NCBI GenBank assembly: GCA_907163345.1
Contig: CAJQUN010000035.1
Coordinates: forward strand, 2,539,973 to 2,603,972
DNA from: Haberlea rhodopensis
Taxonomy: Eukaryota; Streptophyta; Magnoliopsida; Lamiales; Gesneriaceae
DNA length: 64,000 nt
Direction: 5' to 3'
In this document: piece after piece, positions 25,225 to 35,388 of the stretch
Numbering within the stretch: position 1 is the first letter of the stretch
Layout: every line of letters starts with the position of its first letter
Translations under genes and position numbers: made by a program
Notes under the pieces: model-generated
Seen by the model: only the letters and a program-made list of their open reading frames with translations
Database searches by the model: none
What the model was told of the DNA's origin: nothing

Positions 25225-26775
25225 CAAATAATGTCAGGAAAGTAAACCACACTAGGCAAGCTCGATGCAACATGCTCGACTGAGAAAGTGTTAGTATGAA
25301 GAATCGAACTCATTACCAAGTAAAGACATGTGAAAAGAAGTTGAAATTGATGCAGGCGATCGATCGCCCTAAAACAGAAGATTGATCCCTACGAGGCAGG
25401 AAGGCGAGAAAAAATTCATGTGAGAAGGCGGTCGATCGCCCTAAACCAAGAGATTGATCTCATTGTGGACGAAAGTTTAGGGGATCGGTCGCTCCTCATG
25501 AAGAGATCGATCGCCATATAGATAAAATTGAAGAGATCGATCGCCCTAAATGAAGCGATCGAGAGTCCTGCACGAAAAAAAAATTACCTTTTTAAAGAGA
25601 TTTGCTAATTTTGGTCTTAGTTTTTATAGGCTCGGAATTTTGGTTATAAAAGGGATTTTTTACATCAATTTAAGGATTCTTTTAACTCTGGATAATACCC
25701 TACCCTTGGGAGAAGCCAACATCTACAAGAGAGATTTAAAGCAACGCAGCTAGAGACGGGACATCGGATTGACGCACTGATTCAACAGCGAGTGTTCATG
25801 CGTATTTCTGAACTTTGTTTTAGTTTTATTTTCGATTTTACAATGTTTATAATTTGTTAGATGTTATAAAACATTGTTTTTCCGTTAATATGTTAGGCTA
25901 AGTTTATTATCGAGACAATGTGATCTTGTGTATGTACCCATAGTTTTAATTCTAGTTTTTGATTGAGTTTTTGTTATCTATGCTTTTAATGCTTTTAAGG
26001 GATTAGCTACCCTTTGAATGATGTTAGTTTGCAATTGAGATCGAGAGATGATATTTTGATACGGACAAATAACACATACCGTGGATTTCAGATCAAGATC
26101 GAAAGATAACATCAAATACATGAGTGATAGCTATAGATATCTAGTAATCGAATGCTAAGGGTTTTCATAGAATATATGCAATATTGATTTGTTAAATAAG
26201 TTAACGAGAGTTATTTACTACAAATTTGTTATGATCAACATGTTGAATTGGAAACCGGAATTACATATTTTAAGTATCAGTATATATGTATCACCTAAAA
26301 GCGAATTTTTTTTAGGGTCGTTTGATAAGACATTTGAAATAAATCTTCCGCTGTTTACGCAAATTAATCATTATGTGTTAATTAAACACCACATTAGGAT
26401 CGGGCGTTTTCTTGGCTACCTTATCTTATGTGTTAGGTTTAATATAGCTCGAGAGAGTATATTAGATACAACCGGAAAACTTATCACCTTAGATGCATTA
26501 ATTTTAATTAAAACTTGTAGATGAATTGTGGGGGATTACTCAAGTGAACCGAAGTCTCGATATTTATCTCTACTATTTACTATATTATTCCTTTGTGGTG
26601 TGGTTAATTCCTAGAGTTGAGTAAATTAGTTAATCTTTTACAATAATTTCGTAGGTTAAATATAAGACGCTAATTAAATTTGGTAATTACTATTAGTCCA
26701 TGTAGGTACGACAATCCTTACTTTTATATCATTATACTAAAACTTGACATTGTGCACTTGCGGTAGAATCGCGTT
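25225..26775 (+). mobile_element. Probable degenerate Athila-like solo LTR
   Basis: Layout follows that of the Athila LTR at 43576-45096: an AAGTAAAGACATGTGAAAAGAAG stretch comparable with its AAAGACCAAGAAGAGACATG, then a GATCGATC array (25356-25566), an AT-rich middle with ...GGCTAAGTTTATT, and a distal part ending near ACTTGCGGTAGAATCGC, reminiscent of gypsy LTR 3' ends. I could not find TG/CA ends with a 5-bp duplication, so the limits are guesses. No coding sequence. Confidence 0.4.
25356..25566. repeat. GATCGATC palindrome array 2
   Basis: Eight sites of the 12-bp palindrome or one- to four-mismatch variants start at 25356, 25378, 25428, 25450, 25481, 25503, 25533 and 25555. Spacings are 22, 50, 22, 31, 22, 30, 22, that is four pairs. 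Most mismatches are transitions, as from CpG decay (GATTGATC, GGTCGATC). Two adjacent pairs share a spacer beginning CCTAAA, suggesting that whole pairs duplicate. Confidence 0.85.
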
Positions 26776-26816
26776 GTTTTGATATTTTATTGTTTAAATA
26801 AATAGCGATCAGTTGG

Positions 26817-26853
26817 GACTTCATTTGAAGTCGCCATTTGAGATGGCATCTTC
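26817..26853 (+). repeat. Left terminal inverted repeat of the MULE
   Basis: 37 bp, perfect inverted match to 38178-38214. Confidence 0.85.
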
Positions 26854-27257
26854 TTCTGTGGAAATTTGTTTTGTTGAAGGTGACATGCGAGATGGTACCT
26901 TCAATAAAAATTATTTTTTTTGCTGAATGCGACATCTGATGTGGCGCATTTAAATAAAATATTATTTTTTATTATAAGAAGACGTCATTACAAATATGGT
27001 CTTCTTAACTATAAAAATACGGCTGAAGCCCTCCATTTTCTACACCGAAACAAAATCACATAACATTTATATTTTTTTCCTCCGGTTTTATCGTTGAAAT
27101 TGTCGAATCTTCAATCTTATTTGCCGCCCTTCAAGTATTTTTCAGGTAGAAATCTTGTTATATTATAGATTTTATCATCTTCCTATTTAGATTATATAAA
27201 TTTGTTAAATTGAATTTATTAATTACTTGTAATATGTTTCATTTTTTTTTTTTACAG

Positions 27258-28055
27258 ATGTCGGTTCAAATTTAATTGTATTGGGGAGGTAATATATTAC
27301 AAGACTCAGATACCATTAGATATGATCGTCGTCCAATTAAGAGGTACAACAATTTCTCGCACAATAAATTTTATGCAGTTGTTGAACGAAATTATAATAT
27401 CACTAGCATCGACCGCAACCACTTCCTTATGAAAATATACACAATACACATGTTCATAGATTTTTTCGGGATATGACAGACAATTTTGCCATTAGATAAT
27501 GATTATAAGTTAGCATGGCTATTGGATTCAGAACAGGGTCATAGTTGCTTGGAAATTTACATAGAAATAGAACCACAAAACTATGATTATATTCCAGAAA
27601 ATGTAGAATGTTTGCCTGTAGTTGCAGAAGGACTGACTACCTCTAGTAGAGATCCAGATGGCGATCCAGTAGATGCTGGTATTATTGCTCCTGAGCCACT
27701 AGCAGACAGTTTTGCTGAAATGGAAAATGATGATATTCACGCTGAACCAGAGGAGATTCCGTCTTAGGATGAGGCCGATGACTATGAGGTCGACATTTGT
27801 GTCATGTCTGAAACAATTGCAGATCAAGATGAAGAGATACCAATCACACAAGAAGTGTCAGTTACTATACCGGAAGCAACCACGACAAATATTCATGTCA
27901 TTTATCCAACAATACCATTCTTCTCAATGGCACATTCCGAAGTATTCGGAGACTCAGTAGATATTCCAACAGGTAGATGAGGGAATTATTACGACTACTC
28001 CAAAGGGGATATCCATCTAGATATGTTTTTCAAAAATAAAGCTCATCTGTAGGCA
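27258..28055 (+). pseudogene. MULE transposase, 5' part (broken)
   Basis: Begins near ATGTCGG and gives, with several in-frame stops and frame changes, a product like the N-terminal region of plant MULE transposases: GGNILQDSDTIRYDRRPIKRY, then an acidic low-complexity stretch (EPLADSFAEMENDDIHAEPEE), then GDIHLDMFFKNKAHL. It is cut at 28055 by the copia cluster. Removing both insertions, the frame runs on from KAHL into AAVKDYYVRFAKREYRV at 36803 onward, which shows that the two halves belonged together. Confidence 0.75.
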
Positions 28056-28847
28056 AATAACACAAATAAAGATATGCAAGAAAGTATGTAAAAGCAGTAA
28101 GGTAAATAACACAAGCATTTGTTTCTGGAAGTTCGAAACACAACGCTTCTACATCTCCCCATCTTCCATCTCATGGAAGGATACACTAGAAGACTTTGAT
28201 TTATACAACTCTTTGTACAAACCCGATCCAGTTGGGCATTCCCCATCCAACTAGAACTCCTAGCAACTCAACTATGTATGTTCTTTAATGTCTCACATAC
28301 AAAGACCTCTTAATCGGTTGTGATGAATCATCAACCGTTACAATGGTATTCACTCTTCTATTTAGCTCACAAATACAATGCATAGAGTGAATACAAAGGC
28401 ACAAATGATCTCCTAACAGATCTGATACAGCAAGGTAAGAGGTGCCAAAGGTTTGAGGAGTGCTCTTCATTTAGCAGCTTTTGTCTTTGAAGTTCCCCAA
28501 TTGAATCCCAAGTGGGTTTGCTTTGGAAGGCTTGAATTGATCTTCAATCAGCTGTTATTGAGCTTCCAAATCATGTATATATAGCCCCAAGTAATGATAT
28601 ATACGTTAGATACAAGAATATAACCGTTGGGACAGTTTTGGTAAGCTTTCAAACATTTTAACAAGAAAAATGCCTTTCAAATGTTTAATCGGTTTAGAGC
28701 GGGTTATGTCGAGTGTCTTCCGCTCGATTTGTAACCGAACTCGATATAATCTCTCGGTGCATCATTTCAAGAACACGAGCTATTGAAGCTCAAGTTGGTT
28801 GAACTCGCGTGTGGAATGGCAACCCACCCCCGAAATCGATCATAACA
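28056..28847. repeat. LTR piece with internal inversion, 5' side of the copia cluster
   Basis: 28056-28657 matches 30272-30860 and is in minus orientation relative to the LTR; 28658-28847 is the 3' end of an LTR in plus orientation, ending ATAACA. The junction is inside the LTR, so this is an inversion product and not a whole LTR. Confidence 0.7.
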
Positions 28848-28849
28848 AG

Positions 28850-28860
28850 TGGTATCAGAT
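28850..28860 (+). promoter_or_regulatory. Primer-binding site, initiator tRNA-Met type
   Basis: TGGTATCAGAT begins two bases after the LTR end ATAACA; TGGTATCAGA is the complement of the 3' end of plant initiator tRNA-Met, the usual copia primer. Confidence 0.75.
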
Positions 28861-29344
28861 GTCCAAATGACGAACTGTTTTTTGCGTTGCAAACTAGACT
28901 CATAGAGGATCGCAACGGTTTAGGTTTTGCAGCCTAATTATTCACAAAAAATAGCAGTTTATTCTGCAAAGTTGACTAAGTGTGCTGCCACCGCTGAAAG
29001 ATGAAATGGACATTGTTGAGTTTTGTCAAGAAATTCAAATTTGTTGCCAAGTATGCTTCATACATCATCAAAAGAGGTTATTTTTGTTCAAAAATTAATG
29101 TGCATTGCATTTTTTAATTTTTTTAGCCTACCCCATTTGCCCCTCACTTGCTCAAATTGTCAAACCTTTAAAAATTAAGGGGGAGAGTTTAATCTCAATC
29201 CTTGAGGGGGAGTAAATTTTATTTGTCTTCCTTTTTTATTCACACAAAAAGGGGGAGAAATACGTTGTTTAAAAAATATGATTTTTCTTGTTACGCAACA
29301 TTGTCCTTTATTGTTCATATTTTTATTCAAGTTTTGTGATCATC

Positions 29345-29358
29345 AAAAAGGGGGAGAT
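29345..29358 (+). promoter_or_regulatory. Polypurine tract before the plus-oriented LTR
   Basis: AAAAAGGGGGAGAT directly precedes TGTTGGGTTTTG, the LTR start. Similar AAAGGGGGAGA runs occur at about 29180, 29205 and 29250. Confidence 0.8.
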
Positions 29359-30236
29359 TGTTGGGTTTTGAAAACCCGAATAATCTTGGTTTTGATGTTA
29401 ACAAAACTTGTTATTGTGTTGCTAACATATTTCATCAAGTGTGCAGTTCATAGATGATATTTTACAGCTTGATGATCTGCTAAGAAATGCCCTTGAGTTT
29501 GGTTGCTGAAATGAGGACCAGCTGGAGTACCAGTTGACCAGACCAGCTGGAGGACCAGCTGAAAGGGCCAGCTGGAGTACCAGCTGGGAGGACCAGCTGG
29601 AGTACCAGTTGACCAAACCAGCTGGGAGGACCAGCTGGAGAAGACCAACTGGATGACAAGACCAGCTGACGAGACCAACTGGATGACCAGTCCAGCTGAC
29701 CAGACCAACTGGATAACAAGACCAGCTGACCAGACCAACTGGATGACCAGTCCAGCTGACCAGACCAACTTGATGACCAGTCCAGCTGACAAGACCAACT
29801 GGATGACAAGACCAGCTGACCAGGCCAACTGGATGACCAGTCCAGCTGACCAGACCAACTGGATGACCAGTCCAGCTGACCAGACCAACTGGATGACAAG
29901 ACCAGCTGACCAGACCAACTGGTGACCAGTCCAGCTGACCAGACCAACTGGATGACCAGACCAACTGGCTGACCAGACCAGCAGACTTCCAAAAATAGCC
30001 CAGAAGCAGAATATGACCGTTGCAATGTTTGAAAGCTTACCAAAACTGTCCCAACGGTTATATTCTTGTATCTAACGTATATATCATTACTTGGGGCTAT
30101 ATATACATGATTTGGAAGCTCAATAACAGCTGATTGAAGATCAATCCAAGCCTTCCAAAGCAAACCCACTTGGGATTCAATTGGGGAACTTCAAAGACAA
30201 AAGCTGCTAAATGAAGAGCACTCCTCAAACCTTTGG
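29359..30236 (+). repeat. Truncated copia LTR, plus orientation
   Basis: Starts TGTTGGGTTTTGAAAACCC after the polypurine tract, carries the CAGCTG minisatellite and then the unique part (about 29990-30236), and stops at CAAACCTTTGGC, where it is joined to the inverted end of the minus-oriented LTR. Confidence 0.8.
29517..29985. repeat. CAGCTG/CAACTG minisatellite in the copia LTR
   Basis: From 29517 to 29640 CAGCTG or CAGTTG recurs every 12-13 bp; from about 29644 to 29970 there are 10-11 copies of a 30-bp unit, GACCAACTGGATGACCAG followed by TCCAGCTGACCA. Because 30 is a multiple of three, several frames stay open by chance, giving long repetitive open frames that are not genes. The matching array in the inverted LTR (30900-31050) has only about four to five units. 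Confidence 0.9.
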
Positions 30237-31330
30237 CGCTCTAAACCGATTAAACATTTGAAAGGCATTTTAAAGATATGCAAGAAAGTATGTAAAAGCA
30301 GTAAGGTAAATAACACAAGCATTTGTTTCTGGAAGTTCGAAACACAACGCTTCTACATCTCCCCTTCTTCCATCTCATGGAAGGATACACTAGAAGACTT
30401 TGATTTATACAACTCTTTGTACAAACCCGATCCAGTTGGGCATTCCCCATCCAACTAGAACTCTTAGCAACTCAACTATGTATGTTCTTTAATGTCTCAC
30501 ATACAAAGACCTCTTAATCGGTTGTGATGAATCATCAACCGTTACAATGGTATTCACTCTTCTATTTAGCTCACAAATACAATGCATAGAGTGAATACAA
30601 AGGCACAAATGATCTCCTAACAGATCTGATACAGCAAGGTAAGAGGTGCCAAAGGTTTGAGGAGTGCTCTTCATTTAGCAGCTTTTGTCTTTGAAGTTCC
30701 CCAATTGAATCCCAAGTGGGTTTGCTTTGGAAGGCTTGGATTGATCTTCAATCAGCTGTTATTGAGTTTCCAAATCATGTATATATAGCCCCAAGTAATG
30801 ATATATACGTTAGATACAAGAATATAACCGTTGGGACAGTTTTGGTAAGCTTTCAAACATTGCAACGGTCATATTCTGCTTCTGGGCTATTTTTGGAAGT
30901 CTGCTGGTCTGGTCAGCCAGTTGGTCTGGTCAGCTGGACTGGTCATCCAGTTGGTCTGGTCAGCTGGTCTTGTTATCCAGTTGGTCTGGTCAGCTGGACT
31001 GGTCATCCAGTTGGTCTGGTCAGCTGGTCTTGTCATCCAGTTGGTCTTCTCCAGCTGGTCCTCCCAGCTGGTTTGGTCAACTGGTACTCCAGCTGGTCCT
31101 CCCAGCTGGTACTCCAGCTGGTCCTTTCAGCTGGTCCTCCAGCTGGTCTGGTCAACTGGTACTCCAGCTGGTCCTCATTTCAGCAACCAAACTCAAGGGC
31201 ATTTCTTAGCAGATCATCAAGCTGTAAAATATCATCTATGAACTGCACACTTGATGAAATATGTTAGCAACACAATAACAAGTTTTGTTAACATCAAAAC
31301 CAAGATTATTCGGGTTTTCAAAACCCAACA
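30237..31330 (-). repeat. Copia LTR, minus orientation (3' LTR of the minus element)
   Basis: Read on minus it starts TGTTGGGTTTTGAAAACCC at 31330, includes the CAGCTG array (about 31180-30900), and reaches TTTAATCGGTTTAGAGC at 30237, lacking about the last 150 bp of the LTR. It forms a long inverted repeat with 29359-30236. Confidence 0.8.
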
Positions 31331-32168
31331 ATCTCCCCCTTTTTGATGATCACAAAACTTGAATAAAAATATGAACAATAAAGGACAATGTTGCATAACA
31401 AGAAAAATCATATTTTTTAAACAACGTATTTCTCCCCCTTTTTGTGTGAATCAAAAAGGAAGACAAATAAAATTTACTCCCCCTCAAGGATTGAGATTAA
31501 ACTCTCCCCCTTAATTTTTAAAGGTTTGACAATTTGAGCAAGTGAGGGGCAAATGGGGTAGGCTAAAAAAATTAAAAAATGCAATGCACATTAATTTTTG
31601 AACAAAAATAACCTCTTTTGATGATGTATGAAGCATACTTGGCAACAAATTTGAATTTCTTGACAAAACTCAACAATGTCCATTTCATCTTTCAGCGGTG
31701 GCAGCACACTTAGTCAACTTTGCAGAATAAACTGCTATTTTTCGTGAATAATTAGGCTGCAAGACCTAAACCGTTGCGATCCTCTATGAGTCTAGTTTGC
31801 AACGCAAAAAACGGTTCGTCATTTGGACATCCGAGCAAGAAGTTATGCCAATTTTCCCAAAGTCGCTGCAAGCTGCCAGAAAACTAAAAATGCTTCGAAA
31901 ATTATTAGAAAAAAATTTCAAAATAAAACTTAAAATGAGTTTAGAACATATTGAACGAAAATTTGAACATTTAAAATAGATTTTAAAATTATTTTCGTGC
32001 AAAATGAATGCAATGAAATTGATTTTTATGCTAAAAATTTTCATACACCAAGTTTTAGAAAATTATGCTATGAAAATAATTTCATGCTCATGAGAAAGTT
32101 TTCTTAAAAGATTTCCGTCTAAAATCGGTTAAAATGCTTTCCAAGAACAACCAGGCTCTGATGCCACT
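31331..32168 (-). mobile_element. Internal region of the minus copia element (no genes)
   Basis: Bounded by a polypurine tract (complement of 31331-31345) and a primer site (complement of 32154-32166, TGGCATCAGAGCC, one mismatch from the tRNA-Met type). About 0.84 kb with only short open frames. Its first 0.5 kb is the inverted copy of 28850-29358. Confidence 0.75.
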
Positions 32169-32475
32169 TGTTAACATATAATTTTAACACAAAGGCATTT
32201 TGGTCCTCCCAGCTGGTTTGGTCAACTGGTACTCCAGCTGGTCCTCCCAGCTGGTACTCCAGCTGGTCCTTTCAGCTGGTCCTCCAGCTGGTCTGGTCAA
32301 CTGGTACTCCAGCTGGTCCTCATTTCAGCAACCAAACTCAAGGGCATTTCTTAGCAGATCATCAAGCTGTAAAATATCATCTATGAACTGCACACTTGAT
32401 GAAATATGTTAGCAACAGAATAACAAGTTTTGTTAACATCAAAACCAAGATTATTCGGGTTTTCAAAACCCAACA
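32169..32475 (-). repeat. Shortened copia LTR, minus orientation (5' LTR of the minus element)
   Basis: About 307 bp, from TGTTGGG at 32475 to GTTAACA at 32169 on minus. It has the LTR start and the simple CAGCTG part, then jumps to AAAATGCCTTTG and the LTR end: roughly 0.8 kb is missing compared with the other copy. Confidence 0.75.
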
Positions 32476-33152
32476 AAGCTCATCTGTAGGCAGCTGTTGT
32501 AATGCCTGGAACATAATCACATTAATTAAAAGAAATTTAATGTGAATGAAAAATAATTATTGAAATTGGACTCGGTTTTGAGAATAAATCGAGTGAGGTT
32601 GGGAATTATGATCCAGTCATAATTAATGATTTAAATGAATCATGTGGATTCTGATTATGTTGAGAGTTGAATTTGTTGGGTAATTATTGAAGTTGATCAA
32701 TAATTAAGGGACTTGAGATAAATAATAATTTGGGTGAAATTGTAGTGAGAACTAAAGCCGGAGGACTAAATTGCAAAATAAAATTTATATACCCAACTCA
32801 TCTTCACACTTTTCACCATTTTCACCCACTAAATCCCTAAAAATCCATTCTTTCCCTTCCAATTTTCGTCCATTTTTGTTGAAGAATCAAGCATGGATTC
32901 TTGATATTATGATCATGGAAGCTTGGGTAAGCTAGCTTGTACCTTAATCTTGGTTTTAGTTGTTGTATTGAGGTTGGATATGGTTTTTGATTGATGAATT
33001 GATTTTGGGTGGGGAAACTTGAAATGAGTTTAAATGTTGATAAAATGATGTTTATGTGTATTGTGATAGAAATATGTGAATTTTATGATGTGGTGAGGGA
33101 GTTGAATGGTTATTGTGCACGAAAATAGAGTTTTCTCGCTGAAAAAGGCTTA

Positions 33153-33235
33153 GCGATCGATCCCTGGTAAAGAGCGATCGATAGCTCGAAGTGGTAAAAA
33201 TTTTGTGTTGCTGAATAGTGTCAGAGATCGATCGC
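33153..33235. repeat. GATCGATC palindrome array 3, left part
   Basis: Sites start at 33153, 33174 and 33224 (spacings 21 and 50). The array continues at 35284, 35306, 35355 and 35377 beyond the nested element. With that element and its 5-bp duplication removed, the full series is 21, 50, 22, 22, 49, 22. Confidence 0.85.
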
Positions 33236-33238
33236 TGG

Positions 33239-35271
33239 CGTAAGGACCCTAGTTCCTTAAGTGCGGATTAAAGGCATAATTAGAGCTAACATGCATTATC
33301 AGAGTTTAAAAGTTCGTGTTGAAACTTTGAGCCTTAAGAATTACATGCCAAGTTAAGGACTATCAAATGGATTAGTTACATTCTCAAACAAATGAATGCT
33401 ATTCACTATAGCTTTACACTACTCCTAGAGTAGACACTATACAAAATAATCATGTCCTCATCTATCAAAAGCGTTCTTCACGAGCTCACCGCCTCAACCC
33501 GCCTTAGCCCCTTAATCATGCCAAAATGTACCTACAAGGACAACCCCCAAAACATGAGCATATAATAATTCATATCCAACACAATATGAATATAAGGCGT
33601 AAATGCATAAACCGTAATAAAACACTTCCTGTTTTTCCCATGCATTTTAAACGCTCCCTTTTTGGTTGTCACTGTACTATAACTCATGAGTATAATCAAT
33701 AGATTATTTAATGGTTCACACATGTCATGACATAACACCATTCCATTATCACCAATTACCAATCCTTAGTCTGTTATAATAGTGTATTTTAATGCACCTC
33801 GCTTGTCATGACAACAGTACTAATACCCCTCGCTTCGACATATTAGCGGCATTGAATAACCTCGCGCAAATGCGACATGCGGCAACACCCTCGCTTCAAC
33901 ATTTGGTGGCAAATATTCTTTCCTCGCTACAATATGACAGCGGCAAGTATTTTATCATCGTTTCAAGTGACAGCGGCAAAGCATTAAAATCATCACTCTA
34001 TATAACCATGACTCATGGGATGTGCACCAACAATCATCATATGCTTATACAATCATCATGCATAATTCAACATGTATTTGCATCAACAATGCACAATTCC
34101 ATATATACTCGCATCCACAATGCATAATCAATGAGTATAATAGATACATGTACCGTTGGGTGCCCGTACGTCTCTTTACGTACATTTCCAAAAGTGGGAT
34201 TTGGTATGACTTTACGTCCTTGGTTGCGTCGCCACCTGGGATGGTTCTACACAATCACACAACCCAATATTAGAAGCCAAATAATAGCCAAATACCAAAA
34301 ATTCAACAAAAAACATCATTTCCCACAATTCTGCTGCTGGCGATCGATCGCTATATCGAGGCGATCGATCGCGAGCCTCACCGATCGATCGCTTTGATAT
34401 AGCGATCGATCGCCAGACCTTTCTGCCTCGCGGCGATCGATCGCGACATTTCCAGCGATCGATCGCCCCCAACGATTTTCGCCACGGCCCCTCGGCGATC
34501 GATCGCTGCGTTTGTAGTGATCGATCGCCACCTGCTGTGTGCGTGATTTCTCCATTTTTTTTCACCTCAAATCTTTTCCAAACCATCCCAACTCAAACAC
34601 CAACACATCAACAATACAAAAACACTAAAAACTTTCAATAAACACCTTCATACAACCATAAATCCAACCCCCAACCAAAAATAACACCAACCCAAAATAA
34701 ACACATTTCAAACAATCAAAAACCATTTCAAAACCAAACCAAACACCATAAAAACTTCAAGGAGGTATCCATACCTCTTGGGACTCCAAATCCTACCAAT
34801 AATCTCACAAACAAGACTTTTGCAAGGATTTCCCCTCCACTTTCAAGCCAAAAACAAAAATAGTGAATGGGTTAGGGTTGTGAGAGTGAATTGGGGATTT
34901 TGTAAAGTGATGGGTAAAGCGATGGGTAAAGTGGGGTTAAAGAGTTAATTAAAATTGTACCCCAACAATTAACATGATGTATAAAATACCCCAACATGAT
35001 ATTTTAAAAGCATTTTACCAAAATGCACCAAAACCCCAATTAAGCACATATTTCACCAAAAATATCAACCATCACATTTAAACCATTATAACACCCAATT
35101 ACCGAACATGTATAACATGCACCCTGAAATGCTCTACCAGGTCACGCCTACCATGCGACTAAGCATTTCTACATGATAATTAATTCCAACACATAATTCA
35201 ATTATCGACATAACTAATCACGTAAACATAATTAATGCCCAATTGCAACTAATCATTTCGGGGATATCACA
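33239..35271 (-). mobile_element. Nested solo LTR (gypsy/chromovirus-like)
   Basis: Read on minus: TGTGATATCCCCGAAATG ... GGGTCCTTACG, 2033 bp, flanked by GCTGG (33234-33238 and 35272-35276). The last base pair has changed from the expected CA to CG. It resembles the host solo LTR and the LTR of the 42935-61577 chromovirus in ends and layout. No internal region. Contains GATCGATC array 4. Confidence 0.85.
34340..34528. repeat. GATCGATC palindrome array 4
   Basis: Eight sites, six of them perfect GCGATCGATCGC, start at 34340, 34361, 34381, 34402, 34433, 34455, 34495 and 34517. Spacings 21, 20, 21, 31, 22, 40, 22 are all close to whole multiples of a 10.5-bp helical turn. Sequence between the sites does not repeat. 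Confidence 0.9.
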
Positions 35272-35283
35272 GCTGGTAATGTA

Positions 35284-35388
35284 GAGATCGATCGCTGGTA
35301 ATGTAGAGATCGATCTCTGAAAGCAAAATTTTGGCAAATTTGTTTCTGTCGCTAGAGATCAATCACTATAATAATAGAGATCGATCTC
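35284..35388. repeat. GATCGATC palindrome array 3, right part
   Basis: Sites GAGATCGATCGC (35284), GAGATCGATCTC (35306), GAGATCAATCAC (35355) and GAGATCGATCTC (35377); spacings 22, 49, 22. Variants are mainly transitions at CpG. Confidence 0.85.

Larger units (their letters stand above)
28056..32475. mobile_element. Rearranged pair of non-autonomous copia-type LTR elements in inverted orientation
   Basis: LTR sequence occurs in both orientations. Plus-strand copy: LTR 3' end at 28847, primer site, 0.5 kb internal sequence, polypurine tract, LTR start at 29359. Minus-strand copy: LTR 32475-32169, primer site, internal 32168-31331, LTR 31330-30237. No gag or pol is present, so both are LARD-like passengers. 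Inversion junctions at about 28657 and 30236/30237 show later rearrangement. The cluster sits in the MULE transposase frame between two copies of a 17-bp sequence (28039-28055, 32476-32492). Confidence 0.75.

Noticed and set aside
29422..30169. Open frames of 156-229 codons in several frames around the CCAGCTGG repeats
   Set aside because: They follow from a 30-bp tandem unit without stops, occur in several frames on both strands, and the product (QLVWSAGLVI repeats) is low-complexity. No start context or family match.
34340..34528. Regular short repeats with unique spacers, superficially CRISPR-like
   Set aside because: Repeats are 12 bp and palindromic, spacers 9-28 bp, inside a plant LTR, without cas genes. 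Not a CRISPR array.
34212..34586. 124-codon minus-strand open frame with repeated DRSP/AIDR
   Set aside because: The repetition is the GATCGATC palindrome read as codons; the region is a solo LTR.
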